NCBI GenBank assembly: GCA_005405945.1
Contig: BJHW01000001.1
Span: 4,898,001 to 4,962,000, forward strand
DNA length: 64,000 nucleotides
DNA from: Streptomyces violaceusniger
GTDB lineage: Bacteria; Actinomycetota; Actinomycetes; Streptomycetales; Streptomycetaceae
Direction: 5' to 3'
Part shown: one piece after another, positions 45,367 to 54,484 of the stretch
How positions within the stretch are numbered: the first letter of the stretch is position 1
Layout of the letters: each line of letters begins with the position of its first letter
Position numbers and translations under genes: made by a program
Notes under the pieces: generated by a model
The model's database searches: none
What the model was told of the DNA's origin: nothing
What the model saw: the letters and a program-made list of their open reading frames with translations, nothing else

Positions 45367-45382
45367 TGGGAAAGCGCTCCCA
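45367..45382. promoter_or_regulatory. LacI-type operator upstream of the Tat-exported protein
   Basis: TGGGAAAGCGCTCCCA combines arms TGGGA/TCCCA around a central AGCGCT. It resembles the TGGGAGCGCTCCCA sites bound by CebR/CelR-type LacI repressors, with two bases inserted. It lies 68 bases upstream of the start at 45299. Confidence 0.6.
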
Positions 45383-45524
45383 TTCAGGTGTTCGCTTTTT
45401 CTGGCACCAGCGGCGCAAGGGCACGGGAGTGTGGGCGCATGTGCACGGAATTGGGCGGGAGTGGGCGCGGCCGTGCGGGGCGGACCCGCGGGCCGCGGCC
45501 CGCCCCGCACGGTGGTCAGAGGGG

Positions 45525-46673
45525 TCAGAGGTTGCCGCGCTTGGCCTGCTCGCGCTCGATCGCCTCGAACAGCGCCTTGAAGTTGCCCTTGCCGAAGCCC
45601 ATCGAGCCGTGCCGCTCGATCAGCTCGAAGAAGACGGTCGGCCGGTCCTGGACCGGCTTGGTGAAGATCTGGAGCAGATAGCCGTCCTCGTCGCGGTCGG
45701 CGAGGATCTTCAGGTCACGGAGGGTCTCCAGCGGGACGCGGGTGTCGCCGACCCACTCCCCCAGGGTGTCGTAGTACGAGTCCGGGGTGTCCAGGAAGCT
45801 CACCCCGGCCGCGCGCATCGCCCGCACGGTGGCGACGATGTCGTTGGTGGCGAGCGCGATGTGCTGGACGCCGGGGCCGCCGTAGAACTCCAGATACTCG
45901 TCGATCTGGGACTTCTTCTTGCCGACCGCGGGCTCGTTGAGCGGGAACTTCACCTTGCGGGTGCCGTCCGCCACGACCTTCGACATCAGCGCGGAGTACT
46001 CGGTGGCGATGTCGTCGCCCACGAACTCCTTCATGTTGGTGAAGCCCATGACGTCGTTGTAGAAGCGGACCCACTCGTCCATCCGGCCGAGCTCCACATT
46101 GCCCACGCAGTGGTCGATGGCCTGGAAGTTCCGGCGCGCCGGCGGGGCGACGATCGGCTCGGCCTCGGCGTAGCCGGGGAGGTACGGGCCGAAGTAGCCG
46201 GTGCGCTCGACGAGGGTGTGGCGGGTGTCGCCGTAGGTGCGGATCGAGGCCATGACCACCGTGCCGTGCTCGTCCTTGAGCTCGTGCGGCTCCTCGATCC
46301 CGGTGGCGCCGTGCTCGAGGGCGTACGCGTACGCGGCGCGCGCGTCCGGCACCTCGACCGCGAGGTCGATCACACCGTCGCCGTGCTCGGCGACATGCTC
46401 GGACAGGAAGCGGCCCCAGGCGCTCACCGGCTTGATGACGGAGGTGAACACGAAGCGGGCGCTGCCCGAGACGAGGACGTAACTGGCCGTCTCCCGGCTG
46501 CCGTTCTCCGGACCGGAGTAGGCGACGAGCTTCATGCCGAAGGCGGTGGCGTAGTAGTGCGCGGCCTGCTTGGCGTTCCCGACGGCGAAGACGACCGCGT
46601 CCATCCCCTTCACGGGGAACGGGTCGGCGTGCCGTGCGTCCCCCTGCTGCAGCATTTCTGTCGTCTCAGTCAT
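45525..46673 (-). CDS. hppD: 4-hydroxyphenylpyruvate dioxygenase
   Basis: A 382-residue protein, the normal Streptomyces length. The Fe(II) ligands are visible: His in FQAIDHCVGNVELGRMDEWV, His in GGPGVQHIALATNDIV and Glu in PTVFFELIERHGSMGFGKGNFKALFEAIE. It converts 4-hydroxyphenylpyruvate to homogentisate in tyrosine degradation, also supplying ochronotic pigment precursors. Start ATG at 46673 (MTETTEMLQQGDA). A divergent Lrp/AsnC gene, 159 bases away, is the probable regulator. The gene is intact. Confidence 0.95.
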   Translation of the reverse strand: MTETTEMLQQGDARHADPFPVKGMDAVVFAVGNAKQAAHYYATAFGMKLVAYSGPENGSRETASYVLVSGSARFVFTSVIKPVSAWGRFLSEHVAEHGDGVIDLAVEVPDARAAYAYALEHGATGIEEPHELKDEHGTVVMASIRTYGDTRHTLVERTGYFGPYLPGYAEAEPIVAPPARRNFQAIDHCVGNVELGRMDEWVRFYNDVMGFTNMKEFVGDDIATEYSALMSKVVADGTRKVKFPLNEPAVGKKKSQIDEYLEFYGGPGVQHIALATNDIVATVRAMRAAGVSFLDTPDSYYDTLGEWVGDTRVPLETLRDLKILADRDEDGYLLQIFTKPVQDRPTVFFELIERHGSMGFGKGNFKALFEAIEREQAKRGNL

Positions 46674-46832
46674 ACTTCGAAGCGTCCCTCGGGGGCTCAA
46701 GGTGCGCAACACTTCGCGAAATCGCTGGTCAGTGTGTATAGCCACAGGCCGAGTAGGCAGCGCATCCTGTGCAGAGTGACTACCGTCACAGAGAACGCCT
46801 CGAGAGAAGGCCCGGGACCTGGAGGGGACCGC

Positions 46833-47300
46833 ATGGGAATCGACGGGCTCGACGCCCGCTTGATCGAGCTGCTCGCCGAGGAGCCGCGGATCGGGGTGCT
46901 GGAGGCGTCGCGCCGCCTCGGCGTCGCCCGCGGCACGGCGCAGGCGCGGCTGGACCGGCTGCGGGCGCAGGGGGTGATCCGGGGCTTCGGCCCCGATGTG
47001 GACCCGGCGGCGCTCGGCTATCCGGTCACCGCCTTCGCGACGCTGGAGATCAAGCAGGGGCAGGGGCCGGACGTACGGGCCCATCTGGCGACCGTTCCCG
47101 AGGTGCTGGAGCTGCACACGACGACGGGCCACGGGGACATGCTGTGCCGACTGGTGGCCCGCTCCAACGCCGATCTCCAGCGGGTGATCGACCTGGTGGT
47201 GGGGTTCGAGGGGATCGTCCGGGCGTCGACGACGATCGTGATGGAGAACCCGGTGCCGCTGCGGGTCATTCCGTTGGTGCGGCAGGCGGCGCGGGACTGA
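46833..47300 (+). CDS. Lrp/AsnC-family regulator, probable controller of hppD
   Basis: A 155-residue protein. The N-terminal HTH (LDARLIELLAEEPRIGVLEASRRLGVARGTAQARLDRLRAQGVIRGFG) and the C-terminal RAM ligand-binding domain (AFATLEIKQGQGPDVRAHLATVPEVLELHTTTGHGDMLCRLVARS) are both complete. GGAGGGGAC directly before the ATG at 46833 fixes the start; upstream GTG codons are less likely. Lrp-type proteins sense amino acids, and the divergent hppD gene suggests tyrosine or phenylalanine. Confidence 0.9.
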   Translation: MGIDGLDARLIELLAEEPRIGVLEASRRLGVARGTAQARLDRLRAQGVIRGFGPDVDPAALGYPVTAFATLEIKQGQGPDVRAHLATVPEVLELHTTTGHGDMLCRLVARSNADLQRVIDLVVGFEGIVRASTTIVMENPVPLRVIPLVRQAARD

Positions 47301-47306
47301 GAACTG

Positions 47307-47354
47307 ATGCAAAGACTCAGTTGCAAAGAAAGCGTTGCAACTGAGTCTTTGCAT
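47307..47354. promoter_or_regulatory. Perfect 20-bp-arm inverted repeat upstream of the ArsR-type gene
   Basis: ATGCAAAGACTCAGTTGCAA (47307-47326) is exactly repeated in inverted form at 47335-47354, around the 8-base spacer AGAAAGCG. It ends 16 bases before the ATG at 47371 and covers the expected promoter, so autoregulation is likely. It could also terminate the Lrp gene, whose stop is at 47300. Confidence 0.8.
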
Positions 47355-47370
47355 GCTTAGGCTGCCGCTC

Positions 47371-47967
47371 ATGGCAGAGAACGAAGAGCCTGCGCCCGAC
47401 GATGTCCGGGTGCTCGACCCACGCTCCCTGCGCGGGCTCGCGCATCCGCTGCGGATGCGTCTGCTCAGCGCGCTGCGCGAGTACGGACCGGCCACCGCTT
47501 CCCAACTGGCCGACAGATTGGGGGAGTCCAGCGGCGCCACGAGCTACCATCTGCGACAGCTGGCCGCCCACGGCTTCGTCAAGGACGACCCAGAGCGGGG
47601 CAAGGGGCGGGAGCGGTGGTGGAAGGCGGCGCAGCGGGGCGTGCGGGTGGGTAGCGACAGGTTCCTGACCAGCCCCGACCCGTCCGTGCGAGGAGCGATC
47701 AACACCTTGCTCCACGAGTGGGCCACCATCCACGGCCAGGACCTGTCCACCTGGTTCAGCACCATGCACGACTGGCCTTCAGCGTGGCGCGGCGCCTCGG
47801 ACATCAGCGACTTCAGCATGCGTCTCACCCCTGAACTCGCCCGCGAAATGCGCGACAAAGTGCACGAACTGATCGAGAGCTACCGCGAGAAGGAGGTGGG
47901 CCAGGACGTCGAGAACTCGGCTCGCGTCCGCGTCCATCTGCACGCCTTCCCGCGCGACGAGGACTGA
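47371..47967 (+). CDS. ArsR-like winged-helix regulator
   Basis: A 198-residue protein with a winged helix at residues 15-80 (DPRSLRGLAHPLRMRLLSALREYGPATASQLADRLGESSGATSYH then LRQLAAHGFVKDDPERGKGRERWWKAA). A C-terminal helical domain of about 110 residues follows, characteristic of the larger ArsR-type regulators that control MFS pumps. It forms an apparent unit with a 71-residue protein and an MFS transporter downstream, and its promoter is covered by a large palindrome. ATGs at 47353 or upstream are possible but would lie inside the palindrome. Confidence 0.88.
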   Translation: MAENEEPAPDDVRVLDPRSLRGLAHPLRMRLLSALREYGPATASQLADRLGESSGATSYHLRQLAAHGFVKDDPERGKGRERWWKAAQRGVRVGSDRFLTSPDPSVRGAINTLLHEWATIHGQDLSTWFSTMHDWPSAWRGASDISDFSMRLTPELAREMRDKVHELIESYREKEVGQDVENSARVRVHLHAFPRDED

Positions 47968-47990
47968 CCGATCCCTGGGGGGAACCACAC

Positions 47991-48206
47991 ATGTACGGCG
48001 ACGACATCCATCTGTGGCTGCACCACATACGCGCCGAGCGGCTGCGTGACGAGGCCCGCGAGGCGTCCCGGCCGCGCCGCCGCTCGCGCCCCGCCCGCGC
48101 CCGGGCGCTGCGCGCCAGGGTCGGCTGGACGCTGGTGGAGGTCGGGCTGCGGCTGGCCACGCCGCGGCTGCCGCAATCCGGTCTGACCGCCCGGTTCGAC
48201 CACTGA
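47991..48206 (+). CDS. Small basic protein between regulator and MFS gene
   Basis: A 71-residue protein (MYGDDIHLWLHHIRAERLRDEAREASRPRRRSRPARARALRARVG) with a Glu/Arg helix and an Arg-rich middle. GGGGGGAA upstream supports translation. The MFS start follows its stop by one base, so the two are probably translationally linked. Similar small ORFs accompany ArsR-MFS pairs in Streptomyces; no function is known. Confidence 0.7.
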   Translation: MYGDDIHLWLHHIRAERLRDEAREASRPRRRSRPARARALRARVGWTLVEVGLRLATPRLPQSGLTARFDH

Positions 48207-48207
48207 C

Positions 48208-49566
48208 ATGGGCTTAGACAAAGCAGCGGGCCGAGGCGGCGGCCGAAGACCACTCCTTCTCGTCCTCGCCGCCAACACCGTCTCCATAGCGGGCAATTCC
48301 CTCACCCTGATCGCCGTCCCGTGGTTCGTCCTGCAGACCACGGGCAGCGCGGCCAAGGCCGGGTTGGTGTCCTTCTGCGCGACCCTGCCGGTGGTCGTCT
48401 CCGCCGTCATCGGCGGGCCGGTCATCGACCGGATCGGCCGCAGACGGGTCTCCATCGCCTCGGACTCGCTGTGCGGGGTGGCCGTCGCCACGATTCCGGT
48501 GCTGCACTTCGCCGGGCTGCTGCGGTTCTGGCAGCTGTGCGCGCTGATGGCGTTCTGCGGACTGCTCCACGCGCCGGGCGAGACCGCCCGCCAGGTGCTC
48601 GTCCCCGCGTTGGCCGAACGGGCGGGCACCACCCTCAGCCGCGCGGCCAGCTTCTACGACGGGGCCTCGCGCGGGGCCCGGATGCTGGGCGCCGCGCTCG
48701 GCGGGCTGCTGATCGCGCTGCTCGGCCCGCCGTCGGTACTGCTGCTGGACGCGGCCACGTTCGCGGCGTCCGCGCTGCTGATCATGGCGGGGCTGCGCGG
48801 ACTCCCCGCCGCCGCGCCGCGCACGCCCGTGGTGCCGGTGTCCGCCCGCGCCTACCGCGCGGAGCTGGGCGAGGGGTACCGCTTCCTGCTGCGCCACCGG
48901 CTGCTGCTGGCCATCGTGCTGATGGTCATGGTCACCAACGGTCTCGACCAGGGCCTGTCCTCCGTACTGCTGCCGGTCCATGCCGAGCGCCATCTGGGCG
49001 GGTCCGTGCAACTGGGGCTGCTCACGGCGCTGTTCGGCGGCGGGGCGCTGGTGGGGGCGCTGCTGTACGGGGCGGTGGGCGACCGCTTTCCGCGCCGGAC
49101 CGTCTTCGCGGTGAGCTTCCTGGTGTGCGGGCTGCCGCGGTTCCTGATCGCCGCGTTCGTGCCCGGGGTGTCCCCGCTCGCCGTGACGATGGGGATCAGC
49201 GGGGTCGCGGCGGGGATGCTCAACCCGATCCTGACCACGGTGACGTACGAGGCCGTCCCCGACGAGCTGCGCAGCCGGGTCTCGGGGGCGCTCACCGCGG
49301 GGGTGTGGGTGGTGATGCCGCTCGGCGGGCTCGCGGCCGGGTGCCTGGTGGAGGGGGTGGGGCTGACCGCCGCCTTCCTGGTGACGGGTGGTGTCTACTT
49401 CCTGGCCACGCTCAGCCCGCTGATCTTCCCGGCCTGGCGCGGGATGGACGAGGGGGCGGCGGCGGACAAGGGGGCCGCAGTGGACGAGGGCGTGGCGGCG
49501 CCGCTCAGCAGTGCGGGACCGCGCCGCCCGACCGCAGCGCCCGCAGAGCCGTCACCGCACCCTTGA
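48208..49566 (+). CDS. MFS-family exporter
   Basis: A 452-residue transporter with 12 predicted helices. The MFS A-motif appears as GGPVIDRIGRRRVSIASD after TM2, and a second copy as GAVGDRFPRRTVFAVS after TM8. The N-terminal region (LLLVLAANTVSIAGNSLTLIAVPWFVLQTTGS) fits the MFS 'transmembrane secretion effector' group of macrolide- and drug-type exporters. The C-terminus carries an acidic low-complexity tail. The last 62 bases overlap the convergent S16 protease gene. Likely controlled by the ArsR-like protein upstream. Confidence 0.9.
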   Translation: MGLDKAAGRGGGRRPLLLVLAANTVSIAGNSLTLIAVPWFVLQTTGSAAKAGLVSFCATLPVVVSAVIGGPVIDRIGRRRVSIASDSLCGVAVATIPVLHFAGLLRFWQLCALMAFCGLLHAPGETARQVLVPALAERAGTTLSRAASFYDGASRGARMLGAALGGLLIALLGPPSVLLLDAATFAASALLIMAGLRGLPAAAPRTPVVPVSARAYRAELGEGYRFLLRHRLLLAIVLMVMVTNGLDQGLSSVLLPVHAERHLGGSVQLGLLTALFGGGALVGALLYGAVGDRFPRRTVFAVSFLVCGLPRFLIAAFVPGVSPLAVTMGISGVAAGMLNPILTTVTYEAVPDELRSRVSGALTAGVWVVMPLGGLAAGCLVEGVGLTAAFLVTGGVYFLATLSPLIFPAWRGMDEGAAADKGAAVDEGVAAPLSSAGPRRPTAAPAEPSPHP

Positions 49567-50289
49567 GGGTGGTGACGGGGATCAGCCGCAGCCCCTTGGG
49601 CAGTTCGGCCGTGGCGTCGGCGCATTCGGCCTTGGGCACGAGGAAGACCGTGGCGCCGTCCCGCTTGGCGGCCTGCGTCTTGAGCGGGACCCCGCCCACG
49701 GCCCCGACCTTGCCCTTGGCGTCGATGGTGCCGGTGCCCGCGATCGTCCGGCCGCCGGTGAGGTCGCCGCCGCGGCCGTCGCCGTCCAGCTTGTCGACGA
49801 TGCCGAGGGAGAAGAGCAGCCCGGCGCTCGGACCGCCGACGTCGGCCAGGCGCAGGGTGACCTTGACGTCGCGCGGGGAGCGGTGGAGATAGCCGAGCGC
49901 GGCCCTGGTGGCCGAGGACTGGGACGCCCGCATCTCGTCGGCGTTGTGCCGCTCGATCTCCTTGGTGGTGCCGCCGACGTAGACCGAGTCATGCGGCATG
50001 ACGGCGCGGTCGGTGGCGAACCAGCCGCTGACCACGTCCTTCAGCCGCACGGTGGCGTCCGGGCCGGTCGCCAGGATCGTCGTCATCCGCAGCTGCCCGG
50101 CGGTCTTGCGGGTCCCGGTCCCCGAGACGCTGATCACCTGCTTGCCGTGGTCGGAGCCCAGGACGTTCACGGTCGAACCGGGCTGGGCCACGGTGAACGG
50201 CAGCGGCGCGAACGCGGCCACCGCGAGCAGGGCGAGCACAGGCGCGGAGCAGAGCGCGAGGATGCGGGCGCGGGGGAGACGGCAGGCAT
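49505..50289 (-). CDS. Membrane-anchored Lon-like S16 protease (apparent frameshift near 50275)
   Basis: A signal-anchor helix (ARILALCSAPVLALLAVAAFAPLPFTVAQPGSTVNVLG) precedes an S16 (Lon-type) domain without an ATPase. The catalytic Ser is in ADVGGPSAGLLFSLGI and the Lys in GTIDAKGKVGAVGGVPLKTQAA. It resembles the YlbL-like proteases of Gram-positives, but with no obvious PDZ domain. Near the start ATG (50289) a base is missing in TCTCCCCCGCG; with it the protein begins MPAVSP and continues RARILALCS. It acts at the outer membrane face; substrates are unknown. Confidence 0.85.
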
Positions 50290-50976
50290 GGTGCGAATCT
50301 AGTTGACCACCGGGACGGGTGAGGCGCCGCCCCGGCCCCGGGCGCCGCCCGGGGTCGGCGGAAACCCCGCGGCGCCCGGCCCAGGGGCCTGCCGGAAACC
50401 CGACCGTGGCGCCCGGCCGCCTGACGCGGGCGGGCACGGGGCCCCACGCGGGCGGGTTCACGGGACGTGCCCCCGATCGCGCCGGGTGCGGGCCCAGTGC
50501 CACCGCCGGGCCGCCGCATGGCTGGCCACCGCATGGTTGGCCACCGCATGACGCAGGCGCGCGCGTGACGGGCCACCGCATGGCGCGGGCGCGCGTGACC
50601 TCACGTGTCGGACGTCCGGCCCTCGGGTCCTGGGCGGTGGCCCCGCCGACCCGCGCGGGCGAGGCTGCCCCGGAGAGACCGGCAGCGGTCGCGCCCGACA
50701 CCGGCGCGGGTGACATCAGACGCAGCGCACCTAGCCACCGAACGCGCCCGAGGCGAACCAGCATCGCCTCCGGGCCGCCACGCGGCGGCGGCGGTCGCAG
50801 CCGCGCGGGTCAGCGCCGCCGCTACGGCGCCGCCGTACGCCCGTCTGCCGTACGCCCGTCTGCCGGGGCGGCGCCGCACAGGGCGCCGCCCCGGCAGGCG
50901 AGCGTCGTCAGGTGCGAGGCACCTTGCTGTCCGGCGCCCCACCGTGCCCCGGACGCCACGTGCCCGCGGCGCGCCC
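50290..50976. other. About 690 bp without a supported gene
   Basis: High-GC, Arg/Pro/Gly-rich in every frame, so no reading frame is convincing. It holds short direct repeats: a GGCCACCGCATG word three times around 50518-50580, and a 14-bp GTACGCCCGTCTGCC word twice (50836-50862). Nothing looks like an RNA gene. Confidence 0.45.
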
Positions 50977-51618
50977 TCACCTCAAGGCGTCCGAGACCTC
51001 TCGGGCCGCGTCGACCACCCGGGGGCCGACGCGCTCCGGGACCGAGTCGCAGAGCATCACGACCCCGACGCTGCCCTCTATCCCCGTCACCCCGATGAGC
51101 GGGGCGGCCGCGCCGCTCGCGCCCGCTTCCAGTTCGCCGTGGGTGAGGGCGTACCCGGGGTCGTCGGGGCGGCCGGCGCGGGCGGCGAGGATCGCGCGCC
51201 CGGCGGCGCCCCGGTCGAGCGGATGCCGGAATCCGGCCCGGTAGGCCACGTGGTAGTCGGTCCAGGTCGGCTCGACGACCGCGACGGCGAGTGCCTCGGT
51301 GCCGTCGACCAGGGTGAGGTGGGCTGTCGCGCCGACGTCCTCGGCGAGGGAGCGCAGCGCGGGCAGCGCCGCCTCCCGTACGAGCGGATGCACCTGGCGG
51401 CCGAGCTGGAGCACTCCGAGCCCGACGCGCGCCCGCCCGCCGATGTCCCGGCGGACCAGGGAGTGCTGCTCGAGAGTGGCCAGCAGCCGGTACACCACGG
51501 TGCGGTTGACGCCGAGCTTGTTGGACAGCTCGGTCACGGTCAGCCCGTGGTCGGTGTCGGCGAGCAGTTTGAGGACGCGCAGTCCCCGGTCGAGCGTCTG
51601 AGAGGTCTCCGCGGTCAC
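50977..51618 (-). CDS. IclR-family transcriptional regulator
   Basis: A 213-residue protein; the GTG at 51618 with GGAGGGGG upstream is chosen. The HTH reads SQTLDRGLRVLKLLADTDHGLTVTELSNKLGVNRTVVYRLLATLE and the effector domain ALPALRSLAEDVGATAHLTLVDGTEALAVAVVEPTWTDYHVAYRAG then FRHPLDRGAAGRAILAA. IclR proteins control acetate, aromatic or glyoxylate genes; the target is not adjacent. The effector domain is somewhat short (about 150 residues). Confidence 0.88.
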   Translation of the reverse strand: MTAETSQTLDRGLRVLKLLADTDHGLTVTELSNKLGVNRTVVYRLLATLEQHSLVRRDIGGRARVGLGVLQLGRQVHPLVREAALPALRSLAEDVGATAHLTLVDGTEALAVAVVEPTWTDYHVAYRAGFRHPLDRGAAGRAILAARAGRPDDPGYALTHGELEAGASGAAAPLIGVTGIEGSVGVVMLCDSVPERVGPRVVDAAREVSDALR

Positions 51619-52576
51619 GACGCCCCCTCCTCGGTGATGAGTGGCGGCTCTTCGTGTGGTGCCCCGCCGGTCCCGACGACGGCGCGCGAAGAGGCCGCCG
51701 GTCGCGGTGGTCACGCACCGGCTGCGCTCCGCGGCGGCGCTGCCACGGGGCGTGTGCGTGCCCGAACGCTAGCGAGCCGGTCCGCTTTGCGGAAGGGTTT
51801 GTCCAGAATCCGATCGGAGCTACCAAGGCGTACGACATGAGAGCGCCCCAAACGGTCGCGGTTTGCCCGGTTTCATGAGGGAGGTCTGTGACCGGTTCAT
51901 GAAATTTTTCGAAGGGGGTTGCAGGGGGCGGGACGCCTGCGGCGGGCTGCTCCCCTCCCCGCCCCTTCCCACAACTGGGCCTCGCCCCAGCCCCCGAGCC
52001 CAGGGCGAGGCCCGATGCCGCAGGAAGGAGCAGGGCGGGCCCCCGCCGCCCTGGCGCGCCAGCGCGCCAGGGGGTGTCCGGGCTTCGCCCCCAAACCCCG
52101 GGATCCAGGGGTGGAGCCCGTGGCGCGCCAGAGGGTGTCCAAGGCCCCGTCCTGGGCACCCCGGGGTCCAGGGGCGAAGCCCATGCCACGCGGCGGAGCC
52201 GCACATCAATGCCGCCGGAAGGAGCAGGGCGGGCCCCGGGGTCCAGGGGCGAAGCCCTTGGCAGCGGGAAGGGGCGGGGAGGGGAAAGACCTGCCGGACC
52301 CGACGCCCCAGCGGGCGCCAGCCAGACCGACCCAACCGCCAGACCCCGCCGCCCCGGCGAGCCAGCACGCCAAGAGGTGCCCGGCGCTCCACCCCGAACC
52401 CGGGCCCAGGGGCAGAGCCCCTGTCACGGGAAGGGGCGGGGAGCGGAAAGATCCGCCAGACCCCGCCGTCCCAGCGGCGCCAGCACGCCAAGAGGCGCCC
52501 GGGCACCACCCCGAACCCCGGGCCCAGGGCAGAGCCCCTGTTACGGGGAGGAGTGGAGAGGGGAAAGGTCCGTGCG
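51619..52576. repeat. Large cluster of dispersed hairpin repeats
   Basis: After the IclR promoter region, 51932-52576 consists of the repeat modules found elsewhere: GACGCCTGCGGCGGGCTG (51932), CTCCCCTCCCCGCCCCTTCC (51950), GGGAAGGGGCGGGGAGGGG (52266) and GCGGAGCCGCA (52192). A tandem duplication of about 90 bp (52362-52455 and 52487-52575) carries GCACGCCAAGAGG, GGGCCCAGG, GCAGAGCCCCTGT and GGAAAG words. No gene is supported; the cluster ends at the helicase stop codon. Confidence 0.8.
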
Positions 52577-54373
52577 TCAGCGCATGCGGGTCGCCCACTC
52601 CCGGACCTTCTTGATCCGCTCGCGGATCTGCCCCGCCGTCGCCTCCGCGCTCGGCGGGCCCCCGCACACCCGGCGCAGCTCGGTGTGGATCACGCCGTGC
52701 GGCTTTCCGCTCTGGTGGACGTACGCCCCGACCAGCGAGTTGAGCTCCTTGCGCAGCTCCAGCAGCTCCTTGTGGGTGACCACCGGCCGCCGCTCCGCCG
52801 GAAGCTCCAGCAGGTCCGCCTCCGCGTCCGGCCTCTTGCGGCTGTGCGCGATCTGCTTGGCCTGCCGCTTCTGGAGCAGCATCTGCACCTGGTCGGGTTC
52901 GAGGAGCCCCGGGATGCCCAGGTAGTCCTGCTCCTCGTCGCTGCCCGGATGCGCCTGCATGCCGAACTCGGCGCCGTCGTACAGCACCCGGTCGAAGACC
53001 GCGTCCGATTCCAGTGCCTCGAAGGGCAGTTGGTCCTGTTCGCCGGTGTCCTCGTCCTGCTGCTTCTCGGCCTCCTCGAGGAGCTTCTCCTCCTCCGCGT
53101 ACGGGTTCTCCTCCTCGCCGTCCTTCTTCGGCTTGTCCAGGACGTGGTCGCGCTCGACCTCCATCTCGTTGGCGAAGCCGAGCAGCGTCGGGATGGTGGG
53201 GAGGAAGACGGACGCGGTCTCGCCGCGCCGCCGCGACCGTACGAAGCGGCCGACGGCCTGGGCGAAGAAGAGCGGGGTGGAGATGGTGGTCGCGTACACC
53301 CCGACCGCCAGCCGGGGCACGTCCACCCCCTCCGACACCATGCGGACCGCGACCATCCAGCGGTCGTCGGAGTGGCTGAAGTCCTCGATCCGCTGGGACG
53401 CCGCCGCCTCGTCGGAGAGCACCAGCGTCGCCTTGGTGCCGGTGATCTCGCGGATCAGCTTGGCGTAGGCGCGGGCCGAGTCCTGGTCGGAGGCGATGAC
53501 GAGCGCCCCCGCGTCCGGGATGCCCTTGCGCACCTCGGACAGCCGCTGGTCGGCGGCGCGCAGCACGTTCGGCATCCAGTCGCCGCGCGGGTCGAGCGCG
53601 GTGCGCCACGCCTGGGAGACGGCGTCCTTGGTCATCGGCTCGCCGAGCCGCGCCGCGATCTCGTCGCCCGCCTTGGTGCGCCAGCGCATGTTGCCGCTGT
53701 AGGAGAGGAAGATGACGGGGCGCACGACGCCGTCGCCCAGCGCGTTGCCGTAGCCGTAGGTGTAGTCGGCCGAGGAGCGCCGGATGCCGTCGCTGCCCTC
53801 TTCGTAGGTGACGAAGGGGATGGGGTTGGTGTCGGACCGGAACGGGGTGCCGGTGAGCGCCAGCCGCCGGGTGGCCGGCTCGAACGCCTCCAGACAGGCC
53901 TCGCCCCAGGAGCGGGAGTCGCCGGCGTGGTGGATCTCGTCGAGGATCACCAGGGTCTTGCGCTGCTCGATCCGGTTGCGGTGCAGCATGGGCCGGACGC
54001 CGACGCCCGCGTAGGTCACGGCGATCCCGTGGTACTCCCGGCCCAGCGGGCCCGCGCTGTACTCCGGGTCCAGCTTGATGCCGACCCGCGCGGCGGCCTC
54101 CGCCCACTGCTTCTTCAGGTGCTCGGTCGGCGCGACGACCGTCACCTGCTGGACGACGTGGTGGTGCAGCAGCCAGGAGGCGAGGGTCAGGGCGAAGGTG
54201 GTCTTCCCGGCCCCGGGGGTCGCCACCGCGAGGAAGTCCCGCGGCTGCTCCTGGATGTACTTGTCCAATGCGCCCTGCTGCCAGGCGCGCAGCTTGCTCG
54301 CGGTACCCCAAGGCGCCCGGCCGGGAAAGGCGGGCGAGAGGTGATGGCTGGTGGAGGCGGCAGTAGTACTCAC
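52577..54373 (-). CDS. DEAD/DEAH-box helicase (superfamily 2)
   Basis: A 598-residue protein. Motif I is LAVATPGAGKTTFAL and motif II ILDEIHHAGDSRSW (DEIH). Motif III is ALTGTPFRSD, motif V MVSEGVDVPRLAVGVYAT and motif VI FAQAVGRFVRSRRRGE. The N-terminal Gln motif is KLRAWQQGAL. The C-terminal 150 residues include an acidic Glu-rich stretch (NPYAEEEKLLEEAEKQQDEDTGEQ). This is the Streptomyces SSL2/UvsW-like helicase of unknown cellular job, possibly DNA repair. The frame is complete. Confidence 0.9.
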   Translation of the reverse strand: MSTTAASTSHHLSPAFPGRAPWGTASKLRAWQQGALDKYIQEQPRDFLAVATPGAGKTTFALTLASWLLHHHVVQQVTVVAPTEHLKKQWAEAAARVGIKLDPEYSAGPLGREYHGIAVTYAGVGVRPMLHRNRIEQRKTLVILDEIHHAGDSRSWGEACLEAFEPATRRLALTGTPFRSDTNPIPFVTYEEGSDGIRRSSADYTYGYGNALGDGVVRPVIFLSYSGNMRWRTKAGDEIAARLGEPMTKDAVSQAWRTALDPRGDWMPNVLRAADQRLSEVRKGIPDAGALVIASDQDSARAYAKLIREITGTKATLVLSDEAAASQRIEDFSHSDDRWMVAVRMVSEGVDVPRLAVGVYATTISTPLFFAQAVGRFVRSRRRGETASVFLPTIPTLLGFANEMEVERDHVLDKPKKDGEEENPYAEEEKLLEEAEKQQDEDTGEQDQLPFEALESDAVFDRVLYDGAEFGMQAHPGSDEEQDYLGIPGLLEPDQVQMLLQKRQAKQIAHSRKRPDAEADLLELPAERRPVVTHKELLELRKELNSLVGAYVHQSGKPHGVIHTELRRVCGGPPSAEATAGQIRERIKKVREWATRMR

Positions 54374-54484
54374 GGTCTCCGTCGGGCTGGCTCGGCGAGG
54401 TCGATCGGGAACCGCGTCAGCCTACCGGTGCCGTGCTTCACGCTCGGGGGTACGTGCGGATCCCACCCGAGGGTGGGATCAGAC

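Noticed and set aside
50290..50976. Possible small genes in several frames
   Set aside because: All frames are Arg/Pro/Gly/Ala-rich, none has a convincing ribosome site or codon pattern, and the stretch holds short direct repeats.
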